64,000 nt of DNA from Purshia tridentata (Eukaryota > Streptophyta > Magnoliopsida > Rosales > Rosaceae). The stretch spans positions 62,001-126,000 of the forward strand of contig QANT01009119.1 of the NCBI GenBank assembly GCA_003254885.1, read 5' to 3'. Positions 13,501 to 30,934 of this stretch are shown here, piece by piece; the first letter of the stretch is position 1, and every line of letters starts with the position of its first letter. The notes beneath the pieces are model-generated. The model had not been told where the DNA came from. It ran no database searches and saw only the letters and a list, made by a program, of their open reading frames with translations. A program made the translations under genes and the position numbers.

Positions 13501-13830
13501 TTAAAGGTGTCTCATAAGTTGGTGCTGTGAAATATCTAAGAGAGATGCAACCAAACACGTAAAGAAAGATTCACTACTCCAAAAGAGGATTCAATACACA
13601 GAAAGCCAATAACAAAAAAGAAACCCAAGAAGAAAAATCGTAACTTTTTTTGCAAATAAACAATCTTCACCTCAAAAACCAAGCTCGGACCCAGATGTGA
13701 AAAAACTCACAATTAGATACTAAATGGAATCGAAGTCTCAATTTTAGGACATATATAGTGAAAAAGGCAGCAAATATATGAACAGCAGTTAAAGAAACGG
13801 TAACTAACCTGTGGTGGGATTATCAGCCAT
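10533..13830 (-). CDS. FRK: Fructokinase (pfkB sugar kinase)
   Basis: Seven exons on the minus strand: 13809-13830, 12747-12997, 12021-12233, 11720-11917, 11455-11595, 11228-11344 and 10533-10673. All borders are GT-AG and phases agree, giving 360 residues. Fructokinase phosphorylates fructose to fructose-6-phosphate with ATP, feeding glycolysis, cell-wall and starch synthesis. The pfkB N-terminal signature [16 protein letters not shown] lies near residues 70-85. The C-terminal signature DTTGAGDAF is at 290-298, with catalytic Asp296. The substrate-lid block [14 protein letters not shown] and the TALAFVTL strand are present. The first exon holds only seven codons and part of an eighth, and intron 1 is about 0.8 kb. 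The roughly 36-residue leader before the domain is acidic and does not look like a transit peptide, so a cytosolic enzyme is inferred. From memory it resembles the Arabidopsis At5g51830-type class. Confidence 0.93.
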
Positions 13831-16057
13831 TAGAGCAATGGAATTGAAGAGATTGAACCAGAGATCAGTGTGTGGAACAAGAAAAGGGAAGAGAGAGAGA
13901 TAAGAGAAGGTTTGGTGTTGGTGGTGGCTTGGTTTAGTTGTTAATAAGGAGTAGGAAGAAGAAAAAAGTAGTAGCTTATAAAGTATAAGGAAGCAGCAAT
14001 TAGGAGGGTAAATTTGCGATCTTCAAGAATCGTTTCAGACTCAGGACATGATCCCTATAGTCATCTCGCAATTTTATGACCCGTGACCGCCTAATCTTGC
14101 TTGTCTTTTCTGACAAACAAAAGATCTTAAAAATTAAAAAAGAGCAAGAAAAAATAAAACCCCCCTTTTTCTATTCTCTTTTTGTTTAATTTGAGTCAAC
14201 TGGGCTACGTGCAAATCATTTTATATTGGTTCCGAACATAAATATTACAAAATACTAATATCATATTAGGATTGCATGCACTGCAGTGACTGCACCGTAC
14301 CAAAATTCAAAACTAATGATTGTGGAATCTTTATTTTTTGTAGTTTTGTTAATTCTGTTTATTTATTTGCATAAATGGAAATGTGAAAAATAGCGGTAAT
14401 ATTGTGGTATGAGATTTGTCTTTGTCCCACACTCTTGTCTTGAAGGGTCCGAGTGGAGGACCTGTTTTTCCTAGAAAACTTTGAATCTTTATACATAACA
14501 CTTTACATTACAAACGACCACATTAGGCAGCGGTCGGTTTTCTACTTTTCATATAAGAAATCAAATTAATAAATCAGTTTTGTTACAAATAAATAAATTA
14601 GAAGTAAAATGAAAGTTGGGATGTTTTGATTATTTAGATTAATGATCATATACTTAGCATTAACTTAAAAAGTATGCACATAATTTTATTTCAAAAGAAT
14701 ATGTGACTTATTCGTGTTTTTCTTTTTTGATCGATTTAAACCTATATAACTTGTCAAATCCAACTCACTTAGTAGGTATCATACCAAATTTAACTTGTGT
14801 AGCATTCATTTAGTATTTTTTCATTTTTTTTTAACTCTTAAAATATGACACCTTTACATAATTCATTCATTCATTGTAATTAGATGGATAAGGGAGTGGT
14901 CTTTTTTCTTTTCTTTTTTCAAGTGCTTTTATAATTCAATAGTTTAATTACTATGGTTAATTTTTTTATGTGGTTAATTTATGTTTTAAACAATCCAAGT
15001 AAGTAATTCAAAAATTTGTATGATCGAATTTAAGTATAACTCATAAGAATAAAGAGACAAAGATTCTCATGAAACGATTAACATGTTACAGGTCCCAATC
15101 TATGATATGAATTGAACTAACTCTTCCATATTTGGACGCATTAACATGCAAAATTATACAAGAATCTCTCAATCCCATCATTGATTAATGGTATGCAACT
15201 CTCACAAACGCAACCCAATTCCGTACGCCATTCATTATTCTATATATTAAGATTTAAGACTATTAAATTGTATTGAAATAATTTAACTTTTTTATTTTAT
15301 AGCATAGGTTTAAAATTTTAAAATGGAAGATCTAGATTTGATTTGAATTGGTATCAAACGTTATAATAGACCTAATTTAAAATGAGTTTTGAATTATTTT
15401 ATTATGATTTGAGAATAAAATTACAATACTTAAAGAAGGTTTTGCATGCATTTGTACCTAGTTAGGCAACAAAGCTCTGAGAATGGAATTTATAGATAGG
15501 TAGGAATTATGTTTGCGGACGTCAATATCGGTGCTAAGTGTCTCGTGTCACAATGCCTAACTTGGGAAATCAAATTTTGCCAATTATCTATGCTTTTTTT
15601 CATCGATCATTATCTTTTGAAAACATTGCTCAGACTCAGGGTGGCGGGAACCATTAGGAAAATATAATATCATATTCGAATAAAAAAAGGGATCGATTAA
15701 TTGATGATCGACCCCATATATATGAATCATACAGAACATATGCTCGCTTTGGCTTACTAAAATATATATATATTTTTTTTAAGATGAGAAATTCAAATTG
15801 AGATTTAGCCATGAAAACATATCTTGATCGAATACCTAAAATTGAATAAACTAATTAACATCATCCAATGAAGTACCAACATCATTCTCTATTTTAAAAT
15901 CACCTGAACATAATATATGATTTGTTATATATATATATATATATATAAACATTTTATAATACTTTTAACTTGCACGTTTTCGTTTATCACGAATCACCAT
16001 TGATTGCACATTAAATTCAATGTGATCAACAATATTGAGGACTAGGAGTGTCACTCA

Positions 16058-16681
16058 CAGTGTTTTCAGAGGCGAGCACCAGGCGCGCCTCAAGGCGCGC
16101 ATCAGAGCAAGGCAGTCTACCACTGCCCAGGGCGCTCCACCTGTTCGACAAAAGTCCTGAGAGGCGCAACGCCTTTGCTAGAAGCGTACGCCTCGCCTCG
16201 CTGGTGCGTCAAAGGCGTGAGGTGCGAACGCATCTGGAGCTTCTTCTTTTTTTAAATCTGACAGCCCAAAACGATGCGTTTGGACTGGTAGCTTATGACC
16301 CTTCATCACTCCCGCACTCACTCATTCTTGAAGTTTAGATCTGTAACCTAGTCTCATCTTCTAGTCGGCAGCAGCAGCTGGGTGGGCGGCGACTTGGACA
16401 GCTACTGGACTGGGCTGGACGGCGACTTGGACAGCAGCTAGGTGGGTGACGACTTGGAGAGCAGCTGGGCTGGGCGCGACTGGGAGAGCAGCTAGGCTGG
16501 GCGGCGAGTAGCTGGGCTGGGCGGCGAGCAGCTGGGCTGGGCAGCGAGCAACTGGGCTGGGCGGCGAACAGCTGGGCTGGGCAGCGAGCAGAAAGGCTTA
16601 CGCATTAACGCCTCAAGGCTTACGCCTTGCGATGTGAGACCAAAAACGCCTCGCCTCACGCTTTTGCATCTGAAAACACTG
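16058..16681. mobile_element. hAT-like non-autonomous element, GC-rich, 624 bp
   Basis: The ends are perfect 13-bp inverted repeats, CAGTGTTTTCAGA on the left and TCTGAAAACACTG on the right, except that the innermost base reads from a GCATC context. They are flanked by the exact 8-bp direct duplication GTCACTCA at 16050-16057 and 16682-16689. An 8-bp duplication with CAG-type termini is typical of the hAT superfamily. Subterminal regions are full of AGGCG/CGCCT motifs. The middle (about 16370-16590) is a degenerate minisatellite with a unit near 20-21 bp built on AGCTGGGCTGGGCGGCGA. There is no transposase frame. The GC content contrasts sharply with the surrounding AT-rich DNA. Confidence 0.88.
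16370..16590. repeat. Minisatellite inside the hAT-like element
   Basis: About ten imperfect units of around 20-21 bp, such as AGCTGGGCTGGGCGGCGA. The right half is most regular and the left half is interrupted by GACTTGGACAGC variants. The unit carries no obvious coding sense. Confidence 0.8.
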
Positions 16682-17506
16682 GTCACTCATCCACATTAAA
16701 AAATAGTTAAAATATAAATATATGCTATGATATTTTTTTATTTGGTTCATGTATTGTTTCATTCCATACATGGGTATTATTTTTAGAATATGATTCTTCC
16801 TTTATTATCTTAAATTAATTGTTCTGTGATTAATGGTCACCCAAGTCAACAAGGGATCAGATAGAATGAAGCAGACGTCTTAAAAATACTACATATATAA
16901 ACGCAGTCGTTTACGCTTGAACAAATATGAACTTCAAAGAAGCCAGCCCTGCAGGTTGTAGTTTCATTTTCTTGGCCAAGAATGAAAAATTGTAGTTAGC
17001 TCAAGATATATATCCAGTTGGCAGTTGACAGTTGGCAGAGCTCCAGTTTTGTGTAAAGATAAAACAAAGAGAGCTTTTCTTAATTCTTAGGCTTGGACTT
17101 GGGCCTTGATTTTTGTTGCCGGATGTTTCACATTCTTCCAGACCAACTTGGGCCATTTGTGTTTTGGGCCTTCTTCAATCCAAAGAAGAAGGACAAAACT
17201 CAAACTTGGTATATAATTAAATGCCACATTTGATACCTTGCCCCAACAGACTACAGTTACACCTCGTATATTCATTGCACATAGAATTTGGAAATTAAAG
17301 TAAGAAATATCCTAAAAAATTTCCCGGCAGTTGAGACCTTCACATGATGACATAAAACGGAAGATAAGTGTTACGCAACGTACATGTGGCGACCATGGAT
17401 TTCCCAACACTCCCTACACATCAGGCACCTTTATGACTCGGTCTTCCCCAACTTCTTCACATCTCTCACTATCACTCTCACTCTCTGCAACTCAAGCTCC
17501 TCAACA

Positions 17507-22458
<4,952 letters not shown>

Positions 22459-25400
22459 AAGCAAAACCGCACGACTGGTCTCATTTGCCGAACCTAAGTT
22501 ATGCGGGAAACAGTGAGTTGAGAGGGATACTCCACCTGTTCAGTTTTGGTGTACGGTAGGTAATCTGGCTGTATAGAAGAATAAGGTCCGATCCTTGTAT
22601 GATATCTTTAGTATATGAATGTGATAATAAAGATATCGATTCCTCGGTTGAAGAGGTGATGGCATTTCATTGTTGCTCCAAACTCTAAAGCACTGGATGC
22701 AATACTTTAACTCCTAAACTATACAGTATACGAAAGAAAACACAATTTCTCAATAAGGTTGAGCGACCCTGTAGTTCCCAAGCTATACAAGCCAAAAAAA
22801 TGCCAATATTTATTTCTTTGCTTAGGTTGAAATAGTTTGAATTCCATATTTAATTGGGAAACATGGAACCTTTTGGTCATGAAAAATTGAGGTAAAAAAC
22901 TTGAAAAAGGTATTATAAGTTATAACCAACCTTAATGAACATTCATGACAAGCTATCCAGAGCTTAACCTTAGGGTTTATACTTGGTAAGAGAGTGGGTC
23001 GTGAAAAATTGTATTCATAGAAAGATGTGGCATTTAGAAAGAGTAACTGTAAAGTGGGCAACACATTTGTGCAAAAGAGTCACCAAAAATCTCAAAAACA
23101 AGGACAATGATCTCTCGCTGGACATTACATAAAGAACAAATTAGCAATCCTATATGAGTAGAGTCCCTGAGTGGCTTTAGTGAGTAATATACTAGAGGTT
23201 CTGAAAAGAGCAGGGTGCAACCTAGTAGCCATTGGCTGTACAGAGACCCCAACATGACACCATGGTAGTCCCCTTTTGATGCAAGATCAAGTGGATGATA
23301 TGGAGCTGATCGGATGTCCATGATATGAAACATCCAATAGCAGCTCCCCGACCCCCTTATATGGGGGCTGACTCCACAAAACTAAAACGAGCCAAGACCA
23401 CCATCCTCACAATTCCAGATTGTTCTATGCAAAACGGGAAAAAAGACTAGACTAGTCTTATGCTACCTCCTAGAGTTCTTTCAAAGTGACATAATGGCAC
23501 AGCAAGTACGCACTCCACATGGGATTTTAGTTCTTCTGTCCTACTACTAGTACCAACCAAAACTCGACTTTCACTTTCTACAGCTAGGGAAGAGGGAATA
23601 GGGAATAGGGAATAGGGGATAGGAGGATGTGACATTTTTCTTGTTGCTTCTACATTTTACTACATTTTTCTCTTTCTTATAATGATGCCAACCAATGGAA
23701 AATGATGGTTTTTTTTCCCACTATCCAATCCATTCTATGCAATTTGTACATATGTTAACTATTCATTAAGAGATATGATCTGGACTTTCTGTATTAGATC
23801 AGTTTCTTGAAGAAGATTGGCTGAATATGCAATTGGGTGAGGTGATAGCAGGAACCAAGAATGACAGGAATTGGGTCCCCTTTGTTCTTTTGTTGTTGTA
23901 TTTATTGGATCCAGGGATGGCAATAGCCAATAGGATATGTAGTTCTGCTTTGATTCAAAGTTTTCTGAAAAAGCTCCCATTTTCTAGTTTTTAAAGATGG
24001 TCTGCTTGATTATTTTTGAAGGCTAAAGAGCATAATTCAATAGCCTTGATCTCGAGCAAGCCAAACAAGCCGGCTTTTCTCTCATTAAAAATTCCAAAAC
24101 CATTGAAATATCTTCATGGCCTAAAAAACAAAGTCCAAAACCAAAATCAGCTTCAGATTGTCTTTGCCCCCCATTTCCAATATGATCTAAATCTCGAAGC
24201 AGACCCACCAGCAAATAATGGTACAGACAATGAGAAAAGCAAACCAACTTTTAGTGGGATTGTAAGAGGGTGGAACTGTGTTTGTCCTAATTGTGACTCT
24301 TAAAGTATAGTTGTCAACAGATCCAACCTTGTTGGGTCTATCAGTTTCATGGGATTTGCTCTTCAAGAGAACTCATTTGCCCCACTTTATATCTGCATGA
24401 CATTGTGATAACTCCACCATCATGTTAGTTGCCTCACTCATGGACCTTCATGTCTTTTCCTCTCTCTATTTTCCACCTACTGTGTCTTCTGTCCTCCAGT
24501 GAGCGATTTGGGATGTGGGATGGATGATTGCTCAGCTCAACCTCAAATGTTTGACCTCTTTCCTCACACTGATGGATTCCAATATCTTCCTTATATGTCA
24601 TAGTAGAATTCATGATCACCTATATTACCAAGTTTAGTTTAGCAGGAGCAGTATGATTTTTAAGCTTTGCTGAATTATGGTGCTGCAACACTTTAATCCA
24701 CCGTTAGTGTGATCCCCAAATATACACAGACAACGAATTAAAGAAAGCCACTTCTCACGATCGAAAAGTGGTAATCTAATAAAAAAGAAAACTAAAAGAT
24801 GGAGATAAAAGAGTAAATGGGTGGTAAAAGGACATGGTACATAGTGGGATTGAATTGCAGCATGAAAATGGTCAAACAGAGAGTATTATTTCCATAAATT
24901 CATCAATGATTTGTTGATCTGTAGTATTATTTTGGGTTTAAATGGTTTTACTGTTTCTTAAGTTTTCTTTTTAACATCTTGTTTAGCTTCTTCGAGGATG
25001 TCATTCAGTGATTGACACATTTTTTAGAAACATCATACCAGAAGCAAAAGAAAGAAAGAGGAAGAAAATTTCCACCACCATCCTTTAATTCCCTTGTTGA
25101 TCATTTTTGTCCAAGACACTTCTGACCTTTTGTTATGCTTGCTACAATGTAATTTGACAAATCCGTACATTTGATTAGCACTGGCCTTTCCCACTTAGCA
25201 AATAATTAATCCATGAAATTGAGCTTTTAAAGAGGAATGAACGACATGCTAGTCAACTATTGACAAACAAGGTAAACACAGTATATTTGCTAATGAAGGA
25301 TGTGGTGCCATTTCAGTGCTCCAACACATACTTCCATTCACTTTTGAACAAAAAAGAAATAAAATAAATGCTTGCCCCTGTTTTATGAGTATTTTATGAG

Positions 25401-26717
25401 CCTAATACTCGATCACAAAGTAAACGTGCTGGCTAACAGGCTAACAGCCCCTGTTTTCAGCACTTACAGCACTGATTACATTTTTATTGGACCAAACATG
25501 TCGCCAATTAGACCATTTGGGTTTCCAAATAATTTATATAAGAAGTGAAAAAGTAGCACTTCCTTCCATTTATTGCTTCCTAGATTAAAATTTTTAGATA
25601 ATGAATGTATACAATTTTTTGTGTATTTCTCTCGTTTACGAAATCTAACGCTTAATGATAAAGAGTTTCAAGTTTTGATCAAAGTCAATTCAAAGGGACC
25701 AACATGTTCTTATATACATATGGTTACAAGCTTATGGCGTTTTGAAGAATGCAAATCATTATTATAGACAAGAACATGCGTGCATGTTCTTTAATTTGCC
25801 CACGTGTATATGTTTTACATGAATGTGACAACCACAGACTCTTAGCCAGATTTATATGGTTTGGGATGACATAAAAATTGTTATTTAGGGAAAGACTAGA
25901 GTGAATGGTAGGGCATGATCTCACAGTGTACACCACAGTGTCGTATTTAGGCAAACATTGGTACATGTTATTATGTTTGCATGTGTATCAGGACATGGTT
26001 GCGTTATGAAAAGTCCAAAGGAGATTGGCCTTTGATGTGGCGGATGTATATGACATAGATATGAGTTCAGCAATTAATTCATACAATTATGCGCCACTTA
26101 GGCCATCCACTGTAGTGTGATGAGTGTGAGACTAATACTGTGACCTATATAGTGTTTTTATGATCTAAATTGTGTTAAAAGTGATAATAATATGTATTGA
26201 AGCCGTAATGCTGCTAAAAGTCATAGATAAAATAATGGTAATAAAAAAAGAAATGCATAAAAATAATAAACTCAATATAATTTATTTAATTTCATGACCC
26301 AAGCTATAATAATAGTGTGTAAAATATCGTTAAAACGACGTGCCATTTTTTGTCATTCCTTATCTGAGAGATTGATAATTTTAAAATGTAAAAATCGTAA
26401 GGTCTAAAATGCAAAAATAAAAACCTAAGTATGAACCTTTAATCCTCTAAACGAACAAATTTGGTATTTTCTTAACCTAAATCTGCAGAAATGGATATCA
26501 CCTAGAAAGCCAATATACTCATGTTTGTGGCTTTCTTGCTACATACATGATACATTTTACAAAAGGTAAAACAGCGAATAAAGATGAATAGAAACCAAAA
26601 GATCACATTTTCTCTTGCCACATGACTTTTTGTCCCTTGTTTTGTGTTATACGTTGGAGCTTCTCCTTCTTGTTGCAAGTGTATGACAAATGCAGTTCGC
26701 TACTCCTTTCTTTCTTT

Positions 26718-26741
26718 CACACACACACACACACACACACA
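26718..26741. repeat. (CA)12 microsatellite
   Basis: Uninterrupted CA dinucleotides in intergenic DNA, preceded by a T/C-rich run. Confidence 0.9.
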
Positions 26742-27744
26742 TTATACCCAACACCAATTTTGGGGGTTTTTATTCTATGGTGATCAATTACAAAACAGAA
26801 ATGAGAATACTTATGATTGAGACCAGTTCGAGTTTGACAATTTTGCTGCAAATGATGTCCTTCTGGGCCATTTCTATTAAACCAACCTCATCCACTCTGA
26901 AATGTTCTTGATTTATAATCAACTGGGAATCTGGGATTGTACTGCACCCATATATTTTTCTTATAACCAAATCCAAAAAGGTCCCACCAACACTCAGTGA
27001 TGGCACACATATATGGGGCAAAAAGAGATCAATCTTCAATCTTTTAGTGGATAATGAAAGGCATTGATCGTATATGTTGCGGACGATATATATGGCACTC
27101 ACTCTCTACATGGTTTAGAATCCAATCAAGATTTTTAAGGGACTTTTGTTGGTGCAAACTAGTAATTAAGACTGTACTTATATATATGCAAGACAGTGTT
27201 TCAAACCCACCAGTCACCACCATATATGCTAGTTGCCTCAATCACCTTGACCTTTTGATTGCCACTCCTGTACCCACCCAATGAAACATTTGTGGGATTT
27301 TAGATTTCTTTTTAGGTGTTTGGGATGTGGGAAAAAATAAAACAAGACATGAGAATCGTGGCAAGCTATTGTTCCAACTGTTAAACGCCTGAACTTCTTA
27401 ATTAATTAATTAATGTTTAACTTTTGTTAAACAATGGAATTATTGCCGATCTACCCCACAATTACTTACTCACAAAAAGGTCAATTGCTTTTCTTCTTTT
27501 CTAAAGTGAAAAGGGTCAAATTCGATATCTCCTCTTCAAGAAGAGAAGATACCATTTAATTAAGACATCGGTGTAAATATAATAATTTCATAGTGTATTT
27601 CCGAATTTTTAATAATGTTGATTGTTTTTTTTCAAATAGGTTTTATTTAGTAGATGTCTTCTTATTGAGCACTTTTAAAAGAAAACAAATAAAACTATTA
27701 ACACGTATTTTGTCACATCACTTTAATTCAAATTTAACGTCTAA

Positions 27745-27745
<1 letters not shown>

Positions 27746-27778
<33 letters not shown>

Positions 27779-27779
27779 T
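27746..27779. repeat. (ATT)11 microsatellite
   Basis: Trinucleotide run in intergenic AT-rich DNA. Confidence 0.9.
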
Positions 27780-29439
27780 AATATGAATTTGTATGAATTC
27801 ATTAGTGAGTTTGCTTCCATATGTGCTAACTTTATAGAAATTGAGGAAATAATACTTGAATCTATTCATCTCATAAATTCCACACTCCACAGAGTGAGAA
27901 GCTTTGTTTTTTCTTTTTAATTTTTTCATATATTACCTTTGAAAATATTATTTATTCTCCAACTATAATCATATTACATATTGACGTACAAGACGACAAA
28001 TGGTCTTGCATTCTCCCTCGCCGCGGTCAAAACGAGGAGGCATTTGCCTTGCCATACTCAAAACGCCATGTCGTGCTTCACAAATCAAAGCCACCTCTCT
28101 TAATAAATTCCAATAAAATGGCATATATACCAAAATAATAAAAATAATAAAATGGCATATCTATTAAATTTGCACTTGTGCACAAACCGAAGTCGTTTGA
28201 TAGCTAAATAGCCTAAATGGGGAATTTCCAACAGGCATTTTATAATTTTGGTGAAAATTCTTAGACAGGCATATTGGGCTCTTGTAAGTTGTAAACAGCT
28301 ATTACTTAATTTGTAATTAATTAGTTATATGCATGTTGATCCTGCTGTCTCATTATATACAGCAAATAATACAAATGCTCATGAATAAATAATATATGTC
28401 TCTTGTCATGCTAGCTTATTCAGTAATTAATTTATGTCTAAAGTAAAGTAGAAGGCAATTTTATTCTTGACCATTAAAATCTATTGCATGCAATGCAAGT
28501 ACATATATATAAAATATATATTCTGCAAGTACACCAATATATCCTTTGTTTTCTACTTGATGTTCATTACTAAAACAAAATATGATATGAGTTAGTGAGG
28601 TGGTAGGAGTGGTGATATCTGTCATAAAATTAGACCCTACAACAGAGTACAGGTGGTGACTGCATAGGCCATACGGATCTGCATGCCTTTGGTCATTGTG
28701 GTCAGTCAATTCCATGACATGCAAAACCCCTGTAACTTGTGAGTCTCTATCATTTTGTTCCTCTGCCACATCCTGGTAGCTGCTTCCATGGCTTGACAGA
28801 TTTTAGACATGCAAGCCTCTACTTGCTTTCATGGCTGACAGATCCTAGACATGCAATGGCCCAAGTGATTCCAACAGATGAAACTAATATTTCTTTGTTT
28901 CTTCTCGTATTACTCGATCTCACGTTGAATGTGCATCCCCTGTTTTTTCCCCTGTTTCTCTTGCCCTTTGCTACTTTTACTAAGTTTAAGCTACTTTGAC
29001 AAGAGAAATGTTTTTAACTCATTTTTAAATTGTGTGAAAAGGACTCTATTTTTGTAACTCCGGTCCTAAAGACCCATTAAAGAGGGGTTGGTGCTCTCTC
29101 ACGTCGGGGTGGACCTTAGGCACTGAAAATGGTTATACATACCACGTATATACACACAAGCACACAAATCAATATTCTCGAGTCTAGTGGTGGCACTAAA
29201 ACATTTGCACGATTTAGTGGGTGACTAAAACATTTTTCCTCCCAGAAAGAAATGCCAAAAACCATTGGGAAATGCTTTTATGGCAACAACAATAAAGACA
29301 ATAACTCCATTGGAAGAGGGTTCCATTCCCCAATTTTTTCCCATTTAAATGTCCCTCCCCTGCAATTCACCTCTTTTAAAGGTCCTTTTCTGCAAACAGA
29401 TACAATTCGAACGAGGGGGAGAGAAGCGAAAGAGCTAGC

Positions 29440-29446
29440 TATAAAA
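29440..29446 (+). promoter_or_regulatory. Putative TATA box of the GA20-oxidase gene
   Basis: TATAAAA lies 164 bases before the ATG at 29610, within GCTATAAAAGATT. The spacing leaves room for a 5' untranslated region of about 130 bases that would include the CT run. Inferred from sequence alone. Confidence 0.5.
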
Positions 29447-29534
29447 GATTCCAATGTTTGTTCACTCATCCACCCGATAAGAGCGGCCTTGGCTTTTCTT
29501 TCATCACACTTCTCAAACTTATTTGAGTCCCTCC

Positions 29535-29555
29535 CTCTCTCTCTCTCTCTCTCTC
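29535..29555 (+). repeat. (CT)10 run in the putative 5' UTR
   Basis: Pyrimidine dinucleotide run between the putative TATA box and the GA20-oxidase start codon. CT runs in plant 5' leaders can affect expression; no effect is shown here. Confidence 0.85.
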
Positions 29556-29609
29556 ACAAATAACAAACAGAGTCCTCTGAGTTCCATAGTCATACATTTT
29601 GTTAATGAA

Positions 29610-30934
29610 ATGGCAGTTGAGTGCATGATCACAAACATGCAATCCATGGCCCAACAACAACACAAAGAAGATGATGACCAGAAGCAGAAACCATTAGTTT
29701 TTGATGCCTCGGTGCTTCGGCACCAATCCGACATACCAAGCCAGTTCATATGGCCCGACGACGAAAAGCCCTGCAAAAACACTCCCGAGCTCCAAGTCCC
29801 ACTCATAGACTTGGGGGACTTCCTCTCAGGCGACTTTGAGGCCGCCACTAAAGCCTCCAAACTCGTCGGCGAGGCTTGCGAAAAGCACGGCTTCTTTCTG
29901 GTGGTGAACCACGGAGTCGACCAGAAACTAATATCAGAAGCACACCGCTACATGGATGACTTCTTTGGACTTCCCCTGTCGGAGAAACAGAGGGCTCAGA
30001 GAAAACTTGGGGAGCACTGTGGTTATGCCAGTAGCTTCACTGGCAGTGGCAGGTTCTCTTCAAAACTCCCTTGGAAAGAGACCCTCTCTTTTCGCTACTC
30101 CCCCGACAATAACAACTCCTCCACTATTGTCCGAGATTATTTTACCTCCATCATGGGGCACGATTTCGACCAATTCGGGTATGTGCAATGTTAAACATTT
30201 TCACCATTTCATCATTTGGGTTTTCTTAGATCAATATCTGGAACTTAATTCATTTATGTGCTGTTAATTAGGCGGGTGTATCAAGATTATGGCGAGGCTA
30301 TGAGCACGCTTTCTATGGGCATCATGGAGCTTCTGGGAATGAGTCTTGGTGTGGACAGAGCCCATTTCAAGGAATTTTTTCAAGACAATGATTCCATAAT
30401 GAGGCTCAATTACTACCCTCCCTGCCAGAAACCTGACCAGACTTTAGGCACTGGACCTCATTGTGACCCAACATCTCTAACCATTCTTCACCAAGACCAA
30501 GTGGGTGGTCTTCAAGTGTTTGTGGATGAACAATGGCGCTCCATTACCCCAAACTCAAATGCCTTTGTTGTTAACATTGGTGACACCTTCATGGTAAATG
30601 ATTACTCAACAATCACCCTCATATGTCAAATGGGTTTCTAATTTTACTAATTCATTTTTTTTAATTTCAGGCTCTTTCAAATGGGAGGTTCAAGAGCTGC
30701 TTGCACCGGGCAGTGGTGAACAGCCAAACTCCGAGGAAGTCTCTTGCATTCTTCTTGTGTCCTAGAGATGATAAGGTGGTGAGGCCACCAAGCGGGTTGG
30801 TGGATAGTTTGTACCCGAGAATATACCCGGATTTCACATGGCGGATGTTGCTTGAGTTCACACAGAAGCACTACAGAGCAGACATGAAGACCCTCCAAGT
30901 GTTCTCAAACTGGCTTCAACAGAAAACCAACTGA
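29610..30934 (+). CDS. GA20ox: Gibberellin 20-oxidase
   Basis: Three exons: 29610-30178, 30272-30593 and 30671-30934, with GT-AG borders and matching phases, encoding 384 residues, a usual length for the family. This 2-oxoglutarate/Fe(II) dioxygenase carries out the C-20 oxidations (GA12/GA53 towards GA9/GA20) in gibberellin synthesis. Visible family motifs: LPWKET at 153-158, associated with gibberellin substrate binding; [10 protein letters not shown] at 236-245; iron ligands His253, Asp255 and His309; and the 2-oxoglutarate-binding Arg319 with Ser321. The start is the first in-frame ATG; the frame extends upstream, but only through the CT run without an ATG. In this family the two introns sit at these same places (after the FGR codon region and after GDTFM), to my knowledge. 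Which GA20ox paralog it is cannot be told. Confidence 0.95.

Larger units (their letters stand above)
13831..17506. other. Intergenic between divergent fructokinase and phosphoglucomutase genes
   Basis: The left end is the 5' flank of fructokinase and the right end is the 5' flank of phosphoglucomutase. The only defined feature is the hAT-like element at 16058-16681. A (TA)n run lies around 15928-15949. No coding exon is convincing; the open frames at 16048-16338 and 16492-16686 fall within the GC-rich transposon. Confidence 0.6.
22459..29609. other. 7-kb gene-poor intergenic stretch
   Basis: No coding exon is convincing. Immediately after 22458 is the 3' flank of phosphoglucomutase, with AATAAA-like sequence near 22626. 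It holds a short GGGAATA tandem at about 23591-23620, (CA)12 at 26718-26741, (ATT)n at about 27746-27779, and a degenerate approximately 45-bp duplication at about 28782-28866 containing GACAGAT..TAGACATGCAA twice. The last few hundred bases are the GA20-oxidase promoter. Frames such as 24016-24303 have no recognisable domain. Confidence 0.55.

Noticed and set aside
16048-16686. Open frames of 96 and 64 codons
   Set aside because: They lie in the GC-rich hAT-like element and its minisatellite; GC-rich repeats have few stops, which explains the open frames.
23591-23620. GGGAATA tandem considered as interstitial telomere repeat
   Set aside because: The unit differs from the plant telomere repeat (TTTAGGG) and there are only three to four copies.
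24016-24303. 95-codon open frame on the plus strand
   Set aside because: No known domain and no neighbouring exons. A non-coding transcript is possible but unsupported.
24430-24640. Possible miRNA locus (G-rich GGGATGTGGGATGGATGATT)
   Set aside because: Reminiscent of miR482/2118-type sequences, but no matching opposite arm was found.
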